Shown in pieces: positions 7,769-15,663 of a stretch of 64,000 bases of DNA (positions are counted from its first letter, which is position 1; every line of letters starts with the position of its first letter). Location of the stretch: NCBI RefSeq assembly GCF_000296835.1, contig NZ_CAKE01000002.1:62001-126000 (forward strand). The letters are read 5' to 3'. Source of the DNA: Lactobacillus hominis DSM 23910 = CRBIP 24.179. Its GTDB lineage: Bacteria > Bacillota > Bacilli > Lactobacillales > Lactobacillaceae. The notes under the pieces were generated by a model that saw nothing but the letters and a program-made list of their open reading frames with translations, was not told where the DNA came from and did not search any database. The translations under genes were made by a program, and so were the position numbers.

Positions 7769-8399
7769 TACTTCTCTTTTCAACCTTTCTCAAAATGTAA
7801 GTCAAAATCGCTGTCATTGCTAAATAAACTACGCCGACTAATACTAAAGGAACTAATGAAACATCCCGTGCAGTTGCCACATTTCCGGCACGCAGCAAGT
7901 CCCCTAAGCCAATTACATAAACTAAACTTGAATCTTTGACTAGATTGATCAATTCATTGCCAATTGACGGCAAAACAATCTTAAAAACTTGAGGTCGGAT
8001 TATTTTATAGACTGTCTGCCAATGAGACAATCCCAAAATGTTAGCTGCTTCAATTTGACCTTTAGGAATAGCTTGCAAGCCTCCACGAAAGATTTCCGCA
8101 AAATATGCAGCATAATTAATAATAAAAGCTATCAAGGCCGACTCATATCTAGGAAAAACAATTCCAATGGTTGGCAAGCCGTAAAAAATAAAGATTAATT
8201 GTAAAAGCAGCGGCGTTCCTCGGATTACCCAAACATAGAATTTTAAAATTGCCTTTAAAATCCTTATGTTTGAAAGTAGCCCAAAGGCAACTAATAATCC
8301 CAACGGCAGAGAAACCACAGTCGTCCAAACAAAAATTTCAATGGTTAAAGTTGCACCAGAAAAAAGAGACGGCAAAATACTAAAAATATAATTAATCAT
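7755..8399 (-). CDS. Amino-acid ABC transporter, permease
   Basis: A 214-residue HEAT-type permease (HisM/GlnP family) with about five membrane segments and the conserved cytoplasmic EAA loop (GQIEAANILGLSHWQTVYKI). The family N-terminal region WVIRGTPLLLQLIFIFYG is present. The ATG at 8399 has AAGGA eight bases upstream. It is the first gene of the permease-ATPase-binding-protein operon that lies between rplA and rplJ, a position normally empty in Firmicutes. Confidence 0.92.
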   Translation of the reverse strand: MINYIFSILPSLFSGATLTIEIFVWTTVVSLPLGLLVAFGLLSNIRILKAILKFYVWVIRGTPLLLQLIFIFYGLPTIGIVFPRYESALIAFIINYAAYFAEIFRGGLQAIPKGQIEAANILGLSHWQTVYKIIRPQVFKIVLPSIGNELINLVKDSSLVYVIGLGDLLRAGNVATARDVSLVPLVLVGVVYLAMTAILTYILRKVEKRSNVWK

Positions 8400-8471
8400 C
8401 AACGAAATCCTTTTTAAGAATTAAAATAAAACATTAACCTATTTAAACAAAAGATTTCACTATTTTCAAGA

Positions 8472-8510
8472 CAAAAAAGAATCTGCCACTCAATCTGTAG
8501 CAGATTCTTT
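8472..8510 (-). terminator. Terminator of rplK-rplA
   Basis: GAATCTGC pairs with GCAGATTC on the minus strand and is followed by TTTTTTG, about 22 bases after the rplA stop. Confidence 0.88.
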
Positions 8511-8531
8511 TAATTTAATAGCTTTGTTAAA

Positions 8532-9224
8532 TTAAACTAAGTTTAATGGATCCAAGTGGATACCAGGGCCAAAGGTTGCTGAAACTGCAACACTCTTAAT
8601 GTATTGACCTTTAGCTGATGCTGGACGAGCACGTAAAATTACGTCACGTAAAGCGTCAAAGTTTTCAGCTAATTTTTCAGTTTCAAATGAAGCCTTACCG
8701 ATTGGTGCGTGAATTAAACCTTGCTTGTCAACACGGTATTCAACTTGACCAGCTTTAACGTTCTTTACAGCCTTTTCAACGTCCATAGTAACAGTACCAG
8801 TCTTAGGGTTGGGCATTAAGCCTTTAGGTCCTAAGATACGTCCCAAACGACCAACCTTAGCCATCATCATTGGAGTTGCAACAACAACATCAAAGTCTAA
8901 GTAACCGTTTTGAACTTTTTCTACTAAGTCATCTGAACCAACTTCGTCAGCGCCTGCTACCTTAGCTGCGTCAGCTTGTGGACCTTCAGCAAATACAACA
9001 ACCTTTTGGGTCTTACCAGTACCATTAGGTAAAACTAAAGAACCACGAATTTGTTGATCTGCTTGCTTTGGATCAACAGATAAATTGTAAGCAACTTCAA
9101 TAGTTGCATCAAAACCAGCGTATGAAGTTTCTTTAACTAACTCCATAGCTTCGTTTACTGAATATAACTTAGTTGGATCAACTTTTTTAGCTGCTTCTAA
9201 ATATTTCTTACCATGCTTTGCCAT
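8532..9224 (-). CDS. rplA: 50S ribosomal protein L1
   Basis: The 230-residue L1 protein forms the mobile stalk at the E site and represses its own operon. It begins [16 protein letters not shown] and has the central [11 protein letters not shown] loop and C-terminal [30 protein letters not shown] site precedes the ATG. The 95-base gap to rplK carries a short hairpin resembling the L1 binding motif. Confidence 0.98.
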   Translation of the reverse strand: MAKHGKKYLEAAKKVDPTKLYSVNEAMELVKETSYAGFDATIEVAYNLSVDPKQADQQIRGSLVLPNGTGKTQKVVVFAEGPQADAAKVAGADEVGSDDLVEKVQNGYLDFDVVVATPMMMAKVGRLGRILGPKGLMPNPKTGTVTMDVEKAVKNVKAGQVEYRVDKQGLIHAPIGKASFETEKLAENFDALRDVILRARPASAKGQYIKSVAVSATFGPGIHLDPLNLV

Positions 9225-9244
9225 GTATTATTCCTCCTGAAAAT

Positions 9245-9276
9245 GTGGTCAAACGAGTCTTCTCAAACTCTCCCAC
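9245..9276 (-). promoter_or_regulatory. L1-type binding motif ahead of rplA (candidate)
   Basis: On the minus strand GTGG-GA-GAGT, an eight-base loop, ACTC, a six-base bulge and CCAC form two short helices joined by an asymmetric internal loop. The same layout occurs ahead of rplK. This is the form expected of an L1 mimic of its 23S rRNA site; binding is inferred. Confidence 0.5.
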
Positions 9277-9319
9277 CTTGATTCGTTAACTTTGATTAAC
9301 GATCCGACGTTCCTAGAAA

Positions 9320-9745
9320 TTAGTCTTCGACTTCGAAGCCCATGCTTCTAGCAGTACCTTCAATCATGCGCATAGCAGCTTCAACGTCTGCAGCGTTTAG
9401 ATCTTTCATCTTGGTTTCGGCAATTTCCTTAACTTGAGCCTTGGTTACCTTAGCAACCTTCTTGGTGTTAGGTTCACCTGAACCCTTGTCAACCTTAGCA
9501 GCTTTCTTTAAAAGAACTGCTGCAGGTGGAGTCTTAGTAATGAATTCGAATGAACGATCTTCATATACAGTAATAACAACAGGGATAATCATGCCCTTTT
9601 GATCAGCAGTACGTGCATTGAAGTCCTTAGTGAAACCAACAATGTTGATTCCAGCTTGACCCAAAGCAGGACCAACTGGAGGTGCAGGAGTTGCTGCACC
9701 AGCAGGAATTTGCAGTTTAACTACGTTAATAACTTTTTTTGCCAC
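9320..9745 (-). CDS. rplK: 50S ribosomal protein L11
   Basis: The 141-residue protein of the GTPase-associated centre, needed for factor binding. The N-terminal [20 protein letters not shown] motif is invariant; the C-terminal domain ends with [12 protein letters not shown]. The GTG at 9745 is eight bases from AAGGAGG; an in-frame TTG two codons earlier is too close to that site. rplA follows on the same transcript. Confidence 0.97.
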   Translation of the reverse strand: MAKKVINVVKLQIPAGAATPAPPVGPALGQAGINIVGFTKDFNARTADQKGMIIPVVITVYEDRSFEFITKTPPAAVLLKKAAKVDKGSGEPNTKKVAKVTKAQVKEIAETKMKDLNAADVEAAMRMIEGTARSMGFEVED

Positions 9746-9771
9746 GGTCAATACCTCCTTGATTCCGTGAT

Positions 9772-9809
9772 GCGGTTATAATGGAGAATTTTCCTTCTTC
9801 TCCTCCCAC
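9772..9809 (-). promoter_or_regulatory. L1/L11 operon leader motif (candidate)
   Basis: On the minus strand GTGG-GA-GGAGAA, a short loop, TTCTCC, ATTATAA and CCGC form two stacked helices with an asymmetric loop, followed by the ATCACGG segment common in Bacillus-type rplK leaders. Likely the site for L1 autoregulation. Confidence 0.55.
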
Positions 9810-9829
9810 AATAATAAAGATACTCTGAT

Positions 9830-9858
9830 ATATTAACATCAAAGTTAACTTTTGACAA
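9830..9858 (-). promoter_or_regulatory. Promoter of rplK-rplA
   Basis: TTGTCA (9853-9858) and TAATAT (9830-9835) are 17 bases apart on the minus strand, with a TG placed for an extended -10. It lies immediately after nusG. Confidence 0.65.
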
Positions 9859-9866
9859 TATTTAAT

Positions 9867-10418
9867 TTAAGCTTCGTATTCTTTAACTTGGTCGTAATCA
9901 AGTTCAGTATTAGTTTCACGACCAAACATATCGATTGAAACAGACAATTTATATTTATCAGGTTGAATATCAGTAATTTTACCAGACATCCCTTTAAATG
10001 GCCCTTCTGTAATAGTTACAGTTTGGCCAACTTCATAATTTGCATCAGAATGCTTTGCTGGTTGACCTTGTTGTTTTAAGATACGTTCAATTTCTTCATC
10101 GTATAATGGCGAAGGTTTAGACCCACCACCGTGGCTGCCGACAAATCCGGTTACGTTAGGCGTATTTCTAACAACGAACCAACTTTCATCAGTCATTACC
10201 ATTTCTACTAAAACGTATCCAGGAAATACCTTTTCTTCAACTTCCTGCTTTTTACCACGAACAGTTTCGGTTTTTTCTTCTTCTGGAACAATTACGCGGA
10301 AAATATAATCTTGCATTCCTAAAGATTGTGCACGAGAAAGTAAGTCTTTTTTAACTTTATCTTCGTAACCTGAATAAGTATGCAATACATACCATTGTTT
10401 TTTACTAGTTTCGACCAT
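9867..10418 (-). CDS. nusG: Transcription antitermination/pausing factor NusG
   Basis: A 183-residue NusG. The NGN domain begins WYVLHTYSGYEDKVK and includes FPGYVLVEM; the C-terminal KOW domain has the VGQTVTITEGPFKGMSGKI signature. It binds RNA polymerase and links it to Rho or to ribosomal S10. Two successive ATGs occur; the second (10418) is six bases from GGAG and was chosen. It has a candidate promoter and a terminator-like hairpin in its leader, so it may be expressed separately from secE. Confidence 0.97.
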   Translation of the reverse strand: MVETSKKQWYVLHTYSGYEDKVKKDLLSRAQSLGMQDYIFRVIVPEEEKTETVRGKKQEVEEKVFPGYVLVEMVMTDESWFVVRNTPNVTGFVGSHGGGSKPSPLYDEEIERILKQQGQPAKHSDANYEVGQTVTITEGPFKGMSGKITDIQPDKYKLSVSIDMFGRETNTELDYDQVKEYEA

Positions 10419-10444
10419 CATTGTCTCCTTAAATTTTTTGCAAA

Positions 10445-10468
10445 CAAAAAACCTCCATTGGAGGCCTT
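10445..10468 (-). terminator. Terminator or attenuator between secE and nusG
   Basis: GGCCTCC pairs with GGAGGTT around AAT and is followed by TTTTTG on the minus strand, 30 bases ahead of nusG. Confidence 0.75.
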
Positions 10469-10482
10469 TTCTAACTGCTCTA

Positions 10483-10511
10483 AGTATATCACAAAATTTC
10501 GATTATAAGAA
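10483..10511 (-). promoter_or_regulatory. Candidate promoter of nusG
   Basis: An extended -10 (TG, one base, TATACT at 10483-10488) with a weak TTCTTA -35 box (10506-10511) at 17-base spacing. The -35 box overlaps the last codons of secE. Confidence 0.6.
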
Positions 10512-10673
10512 GAGTTGTACTAAGTAAGAAAATAGTAAATCTAATAAACCTAAGTATGCAGCAAATAAAATAGAAGATGTAATAACTACACCAGTATCAC
10601 GTCTATTTTGCTTCCAACTTGGCCAAGAAACTTTAGCCATAGTTTCATTTACGCTTTTAAAGAACTTAATCAT
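10503..10673 (-). CDS. secE: Preprotein translocase subunit SecE
   Basis: A 56-residue SecE, the essential clamp subunit of SecYEG. It has the amphipathic segment NETMAKVSWPSWKQ (the conserved VxWPxW/x motif) followed by one membrane helix, about residues 30-53. The ATG is preceded by GAGGTAAGTAG, which sits across the rpmG stop codon, only four bases away, so the two genes are coupled. It lies between rpmG and nusG as in nearly all Firmicutes. Confidence 0.95.
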   Translation of the reverse strand: MIKFFKSVNETMAKVSWPSWKQNRRDTGVVITSSILFAAYLGLLDLLFSYLVQLFL

Positions 10674-10677
10674 CTAC

Positions 10678-10827
10678 TTACCTCGTTTCTCTGTGTAAAG
10701 TTTGTTTACCACAGTGTTTACAAAACTTCTTTAATTCTAATCTTTGCGTTCTATTTTTGCTTGCGCTAATTGAATAATTGCGTGAACCGCAAACTGTACA
10801 AGCAAGAGCTGCTTTTTTGACTGCCAT
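10678..10827 (-). CDS. rpmG: 50S ribosomal protein L33 (zinc-binding form)
   Basis: A 49-residue L33 with both CxxC pairs intact (Cys10/Cys13 and Cys36/Cys39, in ACTVCGS and FCKHCGK), so this is the zinc-binding C+ version. The sequence [20 protein letters not shown] is typical of L33. An AGGAGTGG site precedes the ATG. It is the first gene of rpmG-secE. Confidence 0.95.
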   Translation of the reverse strand: MAVKKAALACTVCGSRNYSISASKNRTQRLELKKFCKHCGKQTLHRETR

Positions 10828-10849
10828 AAAACCACTCCTAAACTGCAAT

Positions 10850-10888
10850 TATCTTAGCAGAAAAATTGCTTCATAGCAATTACTTTAA
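10850..10888 (-). promoter_or_regulatory. Candidate rpmG-secE promoter overlapping a weak apbE terminator
   Basis: On the minus strand TTGCTA, 17 bases, TAAGAT precede rpmG. The same stretch contains AATTGC-TATGAA-GCAATT followed by five T residues, which can act as a weak terminator for the upstream FMN transferase gene. Confidence 0.5.
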
Positions 10889-10889
10889 G

Positions 10890-11963
10890 CTAGTTTGCCA
10901 TTTTATAGCCAGAATCTTTAAATAATTTAAATCTTCCTTCTAAGCCACTAGTGATATAAACTTTTTTGTCCTTAGTAATAAAAATGGCTTCGGTATCTGG
11001 CTTTTTTTCAATATAAGCTAATCCATCTTTCAATCCCTTATCAAAAGTTGCAGTCGATAATGCATCCCCATTAGTTGAATATTTCGTAACAATCGATACA
11101 CCCAATAAATTATTTTGGAAAGGATAGCCAGTTTTAGGATCCATTAAATGACTATAGATAGTATTGCCAACTTTTAAATAGCGCTCATAAATACCACTAG
11201 TAACAATTGTTTGATTCTTGGCTGGCAAACTACCAATGGCCGTTCCGCGACTTGCATCAGGATCTTGAATGCCAACATTCCAGTCGCCATGATTTGTTGG
11301 CGAAACTCCTAAAACATAAATGTTTCCGCCTAAATCAATAATTGCAGAGGTTACACCATCTTTTTGCAAGGTCTTTTTTACTTGATCGCAAATAAAACCT
11401 TTGGCAATCCCACCTAAATCTAGCGCCATGTGCTTTTGCTTTAAATAAACAGTTTGCTTTTTTTCGTTTAAAACAACGTTTTTATAATTTACTAAAGGCA
11501 AGCGCTGCTTAATTTGCGCATCGGTTGGTTTATGAGCATCAGGAAAACCAATACGCCATAAATTAGTAATTGGTCCAATTGCCATATCAAATGAATCATC
11601 TGAATTCTTACTAAAATAGTACGCCTTTTTGCATAATTCAAAAATTTCAGGTGAAACTTTTACCGGCTTTATACCAGCTTGAGCATTAATTTCATCAATT
11701 TCGCTGCCCTTTTGATTAACAGTAATTTCTTTGGCTAATTTCTTGATTGTGTCAAAACCATCTTCTAATGCAGCATCTTTATTTTTATTGTAAATTCGAA
11801 TTGTACAAACTGTGCCCATTAAAAATTGCGTATCTTCAGTAGGCTTAGTAGTTAATGCAGTTTTAGGATGAGCTGGCCTTTTTGCTTGGCAAGCTTGCAC
11901 AAAAACAGCTAAAGACAATAAGCTAGTTAAACAAACCAATAATTTTAAAACTTTACTTTTCAT
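10890..11963 (-). CDS. apbE: FAD:protein FMN transferase, lipoprotein (ApbE/FmnB type)
   Basis: A 357-residue ApbE-family enzyme that uses FAD to attach FMN covalently to a Ser/Thr of target proteins outside the membrane. The signal peptide ends in VQAC (lipidated Cys25). Conserved features include FLMGTVCTIRIY (residues 48-58), DMAIGPITNLWRIG (about 126-139) and the Mg/FAD motif LDLGGIAKGF (181-190). It lies 61 bases after the lipoprotein at 12024-12950, which carries two FMN-attachment motifs and is its obvious substrate. A terminator lies between them, so it may be expressed at a lower level. The length matches secreted family members. Confidence 0.93.
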   Translation of the reverse strand: MKSKVLKLLVCLTSLLSLAVFVQACQAKRPAHPKTALTTKPTEDTQFLMGTVCTIRIYNKNKDAALEDGFDTIKKLAKEITVNQKGSEIDEINAQAGIKPVKVSPEIFELCKKAYYFSKNSDDSFDMAIGPITNLWRIGFPDAHKPTDAQIKQRLPLVNYKNVVLNEKKQTVYLKQKHMALDLGGIAKGFICDQVKKTLQKDGVTSAIIDLGGNIYVLGVSPTNHGDWNVGIQDPDASRGTAIGSLPAKNQTIVTSGIYERYLKVGNTIYSHLMDPKTGYPFQNNLLGVSIVTKYSTNGDALSTATFDKGLKDGLAYIEKKPDTEAIFITKDKKVYITSGLEGRFKLFKDSGYKMAN

Positions 11964-11978
11964 AAGACTCCATCACAA

Positions 11979-12005
11979 ATAAAAAAGGGCTCTACGCCCT
12001 TTTTA
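11979..12005 (-). terminator. Terminator between the FMN-binding lipoprotein and ApbE genes
   Basis: AAAAAGGGC-GTAGA-GCCCTTTTTT forms a symmetrical hairpin with T tracts in both directions; on the minus strand it ends the lipoprotein transcript 16 bases before the apbE ATG. Confidence 0.8.
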
Positions 12006-12023
12006 AAATATCATGCTCTAAAC

Positions 12024-12950
12024 TTAGTCTTTGTAAACGATATTGTCAACATGAATGAAACGTGCATTTCCTTCTTGTGCAGCATTAAGCAATTGACCTA
12101 CGTAAGCGATGAATTGATTTGAAGATTCAGTAGCACCACTGACAACTTGAACCTTTTCCATGTTGCCGTTACTCTTAGCAAATTCTTCCATTAATTTTGG
12201 AATGTATTCTTTTGGACCAACTTTAGCATATTTCTTCATTTGCTTTTCGTATTTAGCATCTTTGGTCTTAGATTTACCATTCTTATCAACTTGGTCATAA
12301 GTTAATTTATCAATCTTATGGTCCTTAATTACTAAAGTATAAACTTGACGATAGCCATGGCTGTAGTTCTTTTCTTCTAGCTTATAAGTACCATCATGAT
12401 ACTTGGCTTTGTTAGCAATATGAATTGTTTTGGTATCGCCTGCTTGTGCAGCTTGAGTCAATTGACCAGCATAGTTGCTTGCAGTGTATGAAGAATTGGT
12501 TGCACCAGAAATTGCCGATAAGTTTCCTGGATTATCAGCACTAGCATTAGATGCCCATTCTTGATTAATTTGAGAAATATATTCTTTTGGACCAATCTTT
12601 GCATACTTCTTCATTTGCTTTTCGTAGCTAGAATCTTTAGCTTTAGACTTACCATCTTTATTTACTTGATCATACTTAGTATTCTTGATCTTACCGTTTT
12701 TAACAGTCATTTCCATTTCAACTTTGTAACCATGGTCATAACTATCTTCAACTAATTTATAAGTACCATCTTTTAAAGATGCACCAGCGATCTTTTTACC
12801 AGGCTTTTGCGTCTTTTTTACAGTTTGACTTGACTTAGCACTTGAAGAACTGGAACTTGAAGAATCCTTAGCAGTTGTAGAACATGCTGAAAGCATCAAC
12901 ATTGATAAACCTAATGCACCAGCACTATAAATAATTTTTCTCAATTTCAT
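12024..12950 (-). CDS. pplA: FMN-binding-domain lipoprotein, PplA-like
   Basis: A 308-residue surface lipoprotein: signal peptide with lipobox LSAC (Cys23), a Ser-rich linker (about 24-45), then two homologous FMN_bind domains (about 58-175 and 183-300). Each repeat has DGTYKL, a YDHGYK/YSHGYR segment, K-x-x-x-YDQV-KDGKSK, YEKQMKKYAK, GPKEYI and ends with the flavinylation motif SGAT; the attachment residues would be Thr151 and Thr274. In Listeria, PplA carries FMN and moves electrons from the membrane to extracellular acceptors. The divergent Ndh2-EetA-EetB cluster and adjacent ApbE support that role here. Confidence 0.92.
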   Translation of the reverse strand: MKLRKIIYSAGALGLSMLMLSACSTTAKDSSSSSSSSAKSSQTVKKTQKPGKKIAGASLKDGTYKLVEDSYDHGYKVEMEMTVKNGKIKNTKYDQVNKDGKSKAKDSSYEKQMKKYAKIGPKEYISQINQEWASNASADNPGNLSAISGATNSSYTASNYAGQLTQAAQAGDTKTIHIANKAKYHDGTYKLEEKNYSHGYRQVYTLVIKDHKIDKLTYDQVDKNGKSKTKDAKYEKQMKKYAKVGPKEYIPKLMEEFAKSNGNMEKVQVVSGATESSNQFIAYVGQLLNAAQEGNARFIHVDNIVYKD

Positions 12951-13229
12951 AATTTATTCAACCATCCTATCTATACAAAAATACTCCCACAATTGTGTAT
13001 CTTTTCACACTTCTTAATTCTAGATCACTTGTTAATCGCTTGCAAGATAGATAATCAAATATAGTTTTTGTTTTTTAATATTTGATATTATTGAGTTTCT
13101 TTTCACTTTATATATTGGCTCATAATATTGTGAAGACATAGACATTCTCATATAGCTTTAGTATAATGAGTGCGTAAAATTTCGCTAAGATTTTTTTCTT
13201 AGCTTTATTTAGAAACTGAGGGGGTGTTA
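12951..13229. promoter_or_regulatory. Divergent intergenic region of the electron-transfer locus
   Basis: About 280 bases separate the divergent lipoprotein and ndh2 genes. On the plus strand TAGACA (13139-13144), 17 bases and TATAAT (13162-13167) form a strong promoter for ndh2. A T-rich, low-complexity stretch lies at 13060-13120. No operator palindrome was convincing, and a minus-strand promoter for the lipoprotein could not be fixed. Confidence 0.65.
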
Positions 13230-15122
13230 ATGGTGACCCACAAAAATATTGTTGTTGTTGGGGCTGGTTTTGGTGGCATGTATACCACTAAACGTTTAGC
13301 TAAAAAGTTGAAGAAAAACCACGACGTTACTATTACTTTGATTGATAAGAATCCATTTATGACAATGGAAACTTCATTGCACGAAGTAGCAGCTGCTCGT
13401 GTAAAACCAGAAGCTATTGAATATGATTTGCAACGTTTATTTTCTCGTAGAAAAAACGTTAATGTCGTGACTGACGAAGTTTTCCAAATCGATCGTGAAA
13501 ATAAATGCGTCATGGCAAAGCACGGTTCTTATCCATATGATTATCTTGTATTAGGTATTGGAGCTGAGCCAAACGACTTTGGTACGCCTGGTGTTAAGGA
13601 ACATGGCTTTGTTTTAGGCAACATCGAGGATGCAATTAAGTTAAGAGATCATATCGATGATATGGTACGTTTAGGTGCTCGCGAACGTGATCCCGAAATG
13701 CGTCAAGCTTACTTAAACTTTGTCGTTGTTGGTACTGGTTTCACTGGCACCGAAATGGCCGGCGAATTAAATTCATGGCGTCCAGAATTAGCTGAAAAAT
13801 ATCATCTAGATCCAGATGATATTAAGATCACTATGATGGAAATGGCACCAACTGTCATGCACATGCTTGACAGCTCAGATGCTGCTAAAGCCGTCAAATA
13901 TATGACCAAACACGGCATCGTCATCAAAACTAATACTGGTGTTGTTGGAGTTCATGAAGATTACATCGACTTAAAAGATGGTTCTAAATATCCAACTCAT
14001 ACTTTAATTTGGACTGCCGGAGTTAAAGCTTCAAGTCAAGCTGATAAACTCGGCTTTAAGCAAGGTCGAGGCGGCAGAATTATCGTTAACGAATATTCTC
14101 AAATTCCTGACGATCCTCATATCTACGTCATTGGTGACGTCGCACTTTACGATGAAGACGGAACTGGTCGCGGTCAGCCACAAGTGGTTCAAGGAGCCGA
14201 ATCAGCTGGTAAAACAGCATGGAAGAATATCTTGGCTCAATTAAACAACCAAGATCCGGTTAAATTTAAAGGAAATTATCAAGGTTTCATGGTTTCTGTG
14301 GGACCTGCTTGGGGTGTAGCTTATCTACTTAATACATTTCATTTAAGTGGCTTTTTCGCAATCTTAATGAAAGATTTAGTAGATATGATTTACTTCATTG
14401 AAATTTATTCAGGCTACTATCTCTTCCACTACATCATGAACGAATGGTTCAGAATTAAGCGTCCAACTTTATGGCGTAGAAATCTTAACCGCTACGGCAA
14501 CGTTTTATGGACAGTTCCTTTGAGAATTTTCTTAGGAATGATGTGGTTAGTTGACTGCTGGTACAAAGTTCAAGGTTCTGGTTCATGGTTTACTAATAAA
14601 TTGCAATTGCACTTTCCATGGCTTGTGCAAGCAACTAGTGGGGCTTCAAGCAAGGCAAGTGCAACTAGCGCTGCAAGCAATAAAGCTGCTCAAAGTGCGC
14701 CAGCTATGTTTTCACTAAACTATGATTATGGTCATTCACCAATGCCTGTCTTTGATCAAATGCCACTTTGGATGCAAAATATTACTAAAGTATTTATTCC
14801 AAATAAAGATGTTGCTTTAGCTGCTCAAAAAGCAATGACAGTTACTGAAATCATTTTAGGTTTATGCTTAGTTTTAGGATTTTGTACCTTCTTAGCTGGT
14901 GGTTTAAGTGCTGTCTTTGTAGCAATCTTCTGTTTATCAGGTATGAATTATTGGGTAAATGTATGGATGGTATTTGCTGCAATTGCTGTAATGAATGGCT
15001 CAGGTCGTTCATTTGGTTTAGACATGTGGTTTGTCCCATGGCTTGAAAAAACATTAGGCAAAGCAAGATACGGCGTAATGCGTCCGATATACTATGGCAA
15101 TACTAATTCTGATAAAAAATAG
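13230..15122 (+). CDS. ndh2: Type II NADH dehydrogenase with membrane C-terminus (Ndh2)
   Basis: A 630-residue flavoprotein that oxidises NADH and reduces a quinone without pumping protons. The first Rossmann motif is VVVGAGFGGM (residues 8-17) and the second VVVGTGFTGTE, in the standard NDH-2 fold; IWTAGVKAS and YVIGDVALY are typical FAD-binding elements. Unlike ordinary NDH-2 (about 400 residues) it carries a C-terminal membrane part of about 200 residues, with a Ser/Ala-rich linker and three or four DoxX-like helices, as in the Ndh2 of extracellular electron transfer in Listeria. The ATG at 13230 follows GAGGGGG by five bases. A strong promoter is upstream; eetA follows. Confidence 0.94.
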   Translation: MVTHKNIVVVGAGFGGMYTTKRLAKKLKKNHDVTITLIDKNPFMTMETSLHEVAAARVKPEAIEYDLQRLFSRRKNVNVVTDEVFQIDRENKCVMAKHGSYPYDYLVLGIGAEPNDFGTPGVKEHGFVLGNIEDAIKLRDHIDDMVRLGARERDPEMRQAYLNFVVVGTGFTGTEMAGELNSWRPELAEKYHLDPDDIKITMMEMAPTVMHMLDSSDAAKAVKYMTKHGIVIKTNTGVVGVHEDYIDLKDGSKYPTHTLIWTAGVKASSQADKLGFKQGRGGRIIVNEYSQIPDDPHIYVIGDVALYDEDGTGRGQPQVVQGAESAGKTAWKNILAQLNNQDPVKFKGNYQGFMVSVGPAWGVAYLLNTFHLSGFFAILMKDLVDMIYFIEIYSGYYLFHYIMNEWFRIKRPTLWRRNLNRYGNVLWTVPLRIFLGMMWLVDCWYKVQGSGSWFTNKLQLHFPWLVQATSGASSKASATSAASNKAAQSAPAMFSLNYDYGHSPMPVFDQMPLWMQNITKVFIPNKDVALAAQKAMTVTEIILGLCLVLGFCTFLAGGLSAVFVAIFCLSGMNYWVNVWMVFAAIAVMNGSGRSFGLDMWFVPWLEKTLGKARYGVMRPIYYGNTNSDKK

Positions 15123-15151
15123 GTCAAATAAATAAAAAAGACTTTTAAACA

Positions 15152-15192
15152 AAAAGGCCTTATAGTGTAAAATCAACTATAAGGTCTTTTTT
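15152..15192 (+). terminator. Terminator between ndh2 and eetA
   Basis: AAAAGGCCTTATAGT pairs with ACTATAAGGTCTTTT around a nine-base loop and is followed by two further T residues. An upstream AAAAAAGAC segment could pair instead with the terminal GTCTTTTTT, so two alternative folds are possible. Confidence 0.8.
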
Positions 15193-15210
15193 AAATGTGA
15201 GATGGTCAAA

Positions 15211-15663
15211 ATGAAAATCAAAAAAACAAAAAAAACAAAAAATCATCTTTTTAAAGTTGGTGACTTTTTGATGATTTTTATTTTAATCATTCTAAGCTTT
15301 ATCCCTACTTATTTTTTTCTACAAAAACAAACGCATAAAGCTAATGAAAATTACACATATGCACGAATTCGAGTAAATAATCAACAAGTTAAAGTAATCA
15401 AGCTTGGTGAGCATAAGCACTTTACTTGGACTTATAATCATCATAATGAAAAAAATATAGTCGAAGTTAATAACAACAAAATTCGTGTTAAAGATGCCAA
15501 TTGCAAAGACCAAGTTTGTGTTAAGCAAGGCTGGAAAAGCAAGCCCGGACAAACAATCGTCTGTTTGCCGCACAAATTCTTAATCGAAATAAAGTCCAGC
15601 AATCCACATCAGCCAAATAAAACAGATAAAAAAGACTTCAATAATACTTTGGTAAATCCATGA
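15211..15663 (+). CDS. eetA: EetA: membrane-anchored NusG domain II protein
   Basis: A 150-residue protein with one N-terminal membrane helix (about residues 15-37, after a Lys-rich stretch) followed by an extracytoplasmic NusG-II-like domain. Features are YARIRVNNQQVKVI, VEVNNNKIRVKDANC, the CKDQVCVKQGW segment with two cysteines and IVCLPHKFLIEI near the end, all typical of EetA. Function in extracellular electron transfer is established for the family by genetics, the mechanism is not. An ATG three codons upstream (15202) is possible; 15211 was preferred for spacing from GAGATGG. The stop overlaps the eetB start (ATGA). Confidence 0.87.
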   Translation: MKIKKTKKTKNHLFKVGDFLMIFILIILSFIPTYFFLQKQTHKANENYTYARIRVNNQQVKVIKLGEHKHFTWTYNHHNEKNIVEVNNNKIRVKDANCKDQVCVKQGWKSKPGQTIVCLPHKFLIEIKSSNPHQPNKTDKKDFNNTLVNP

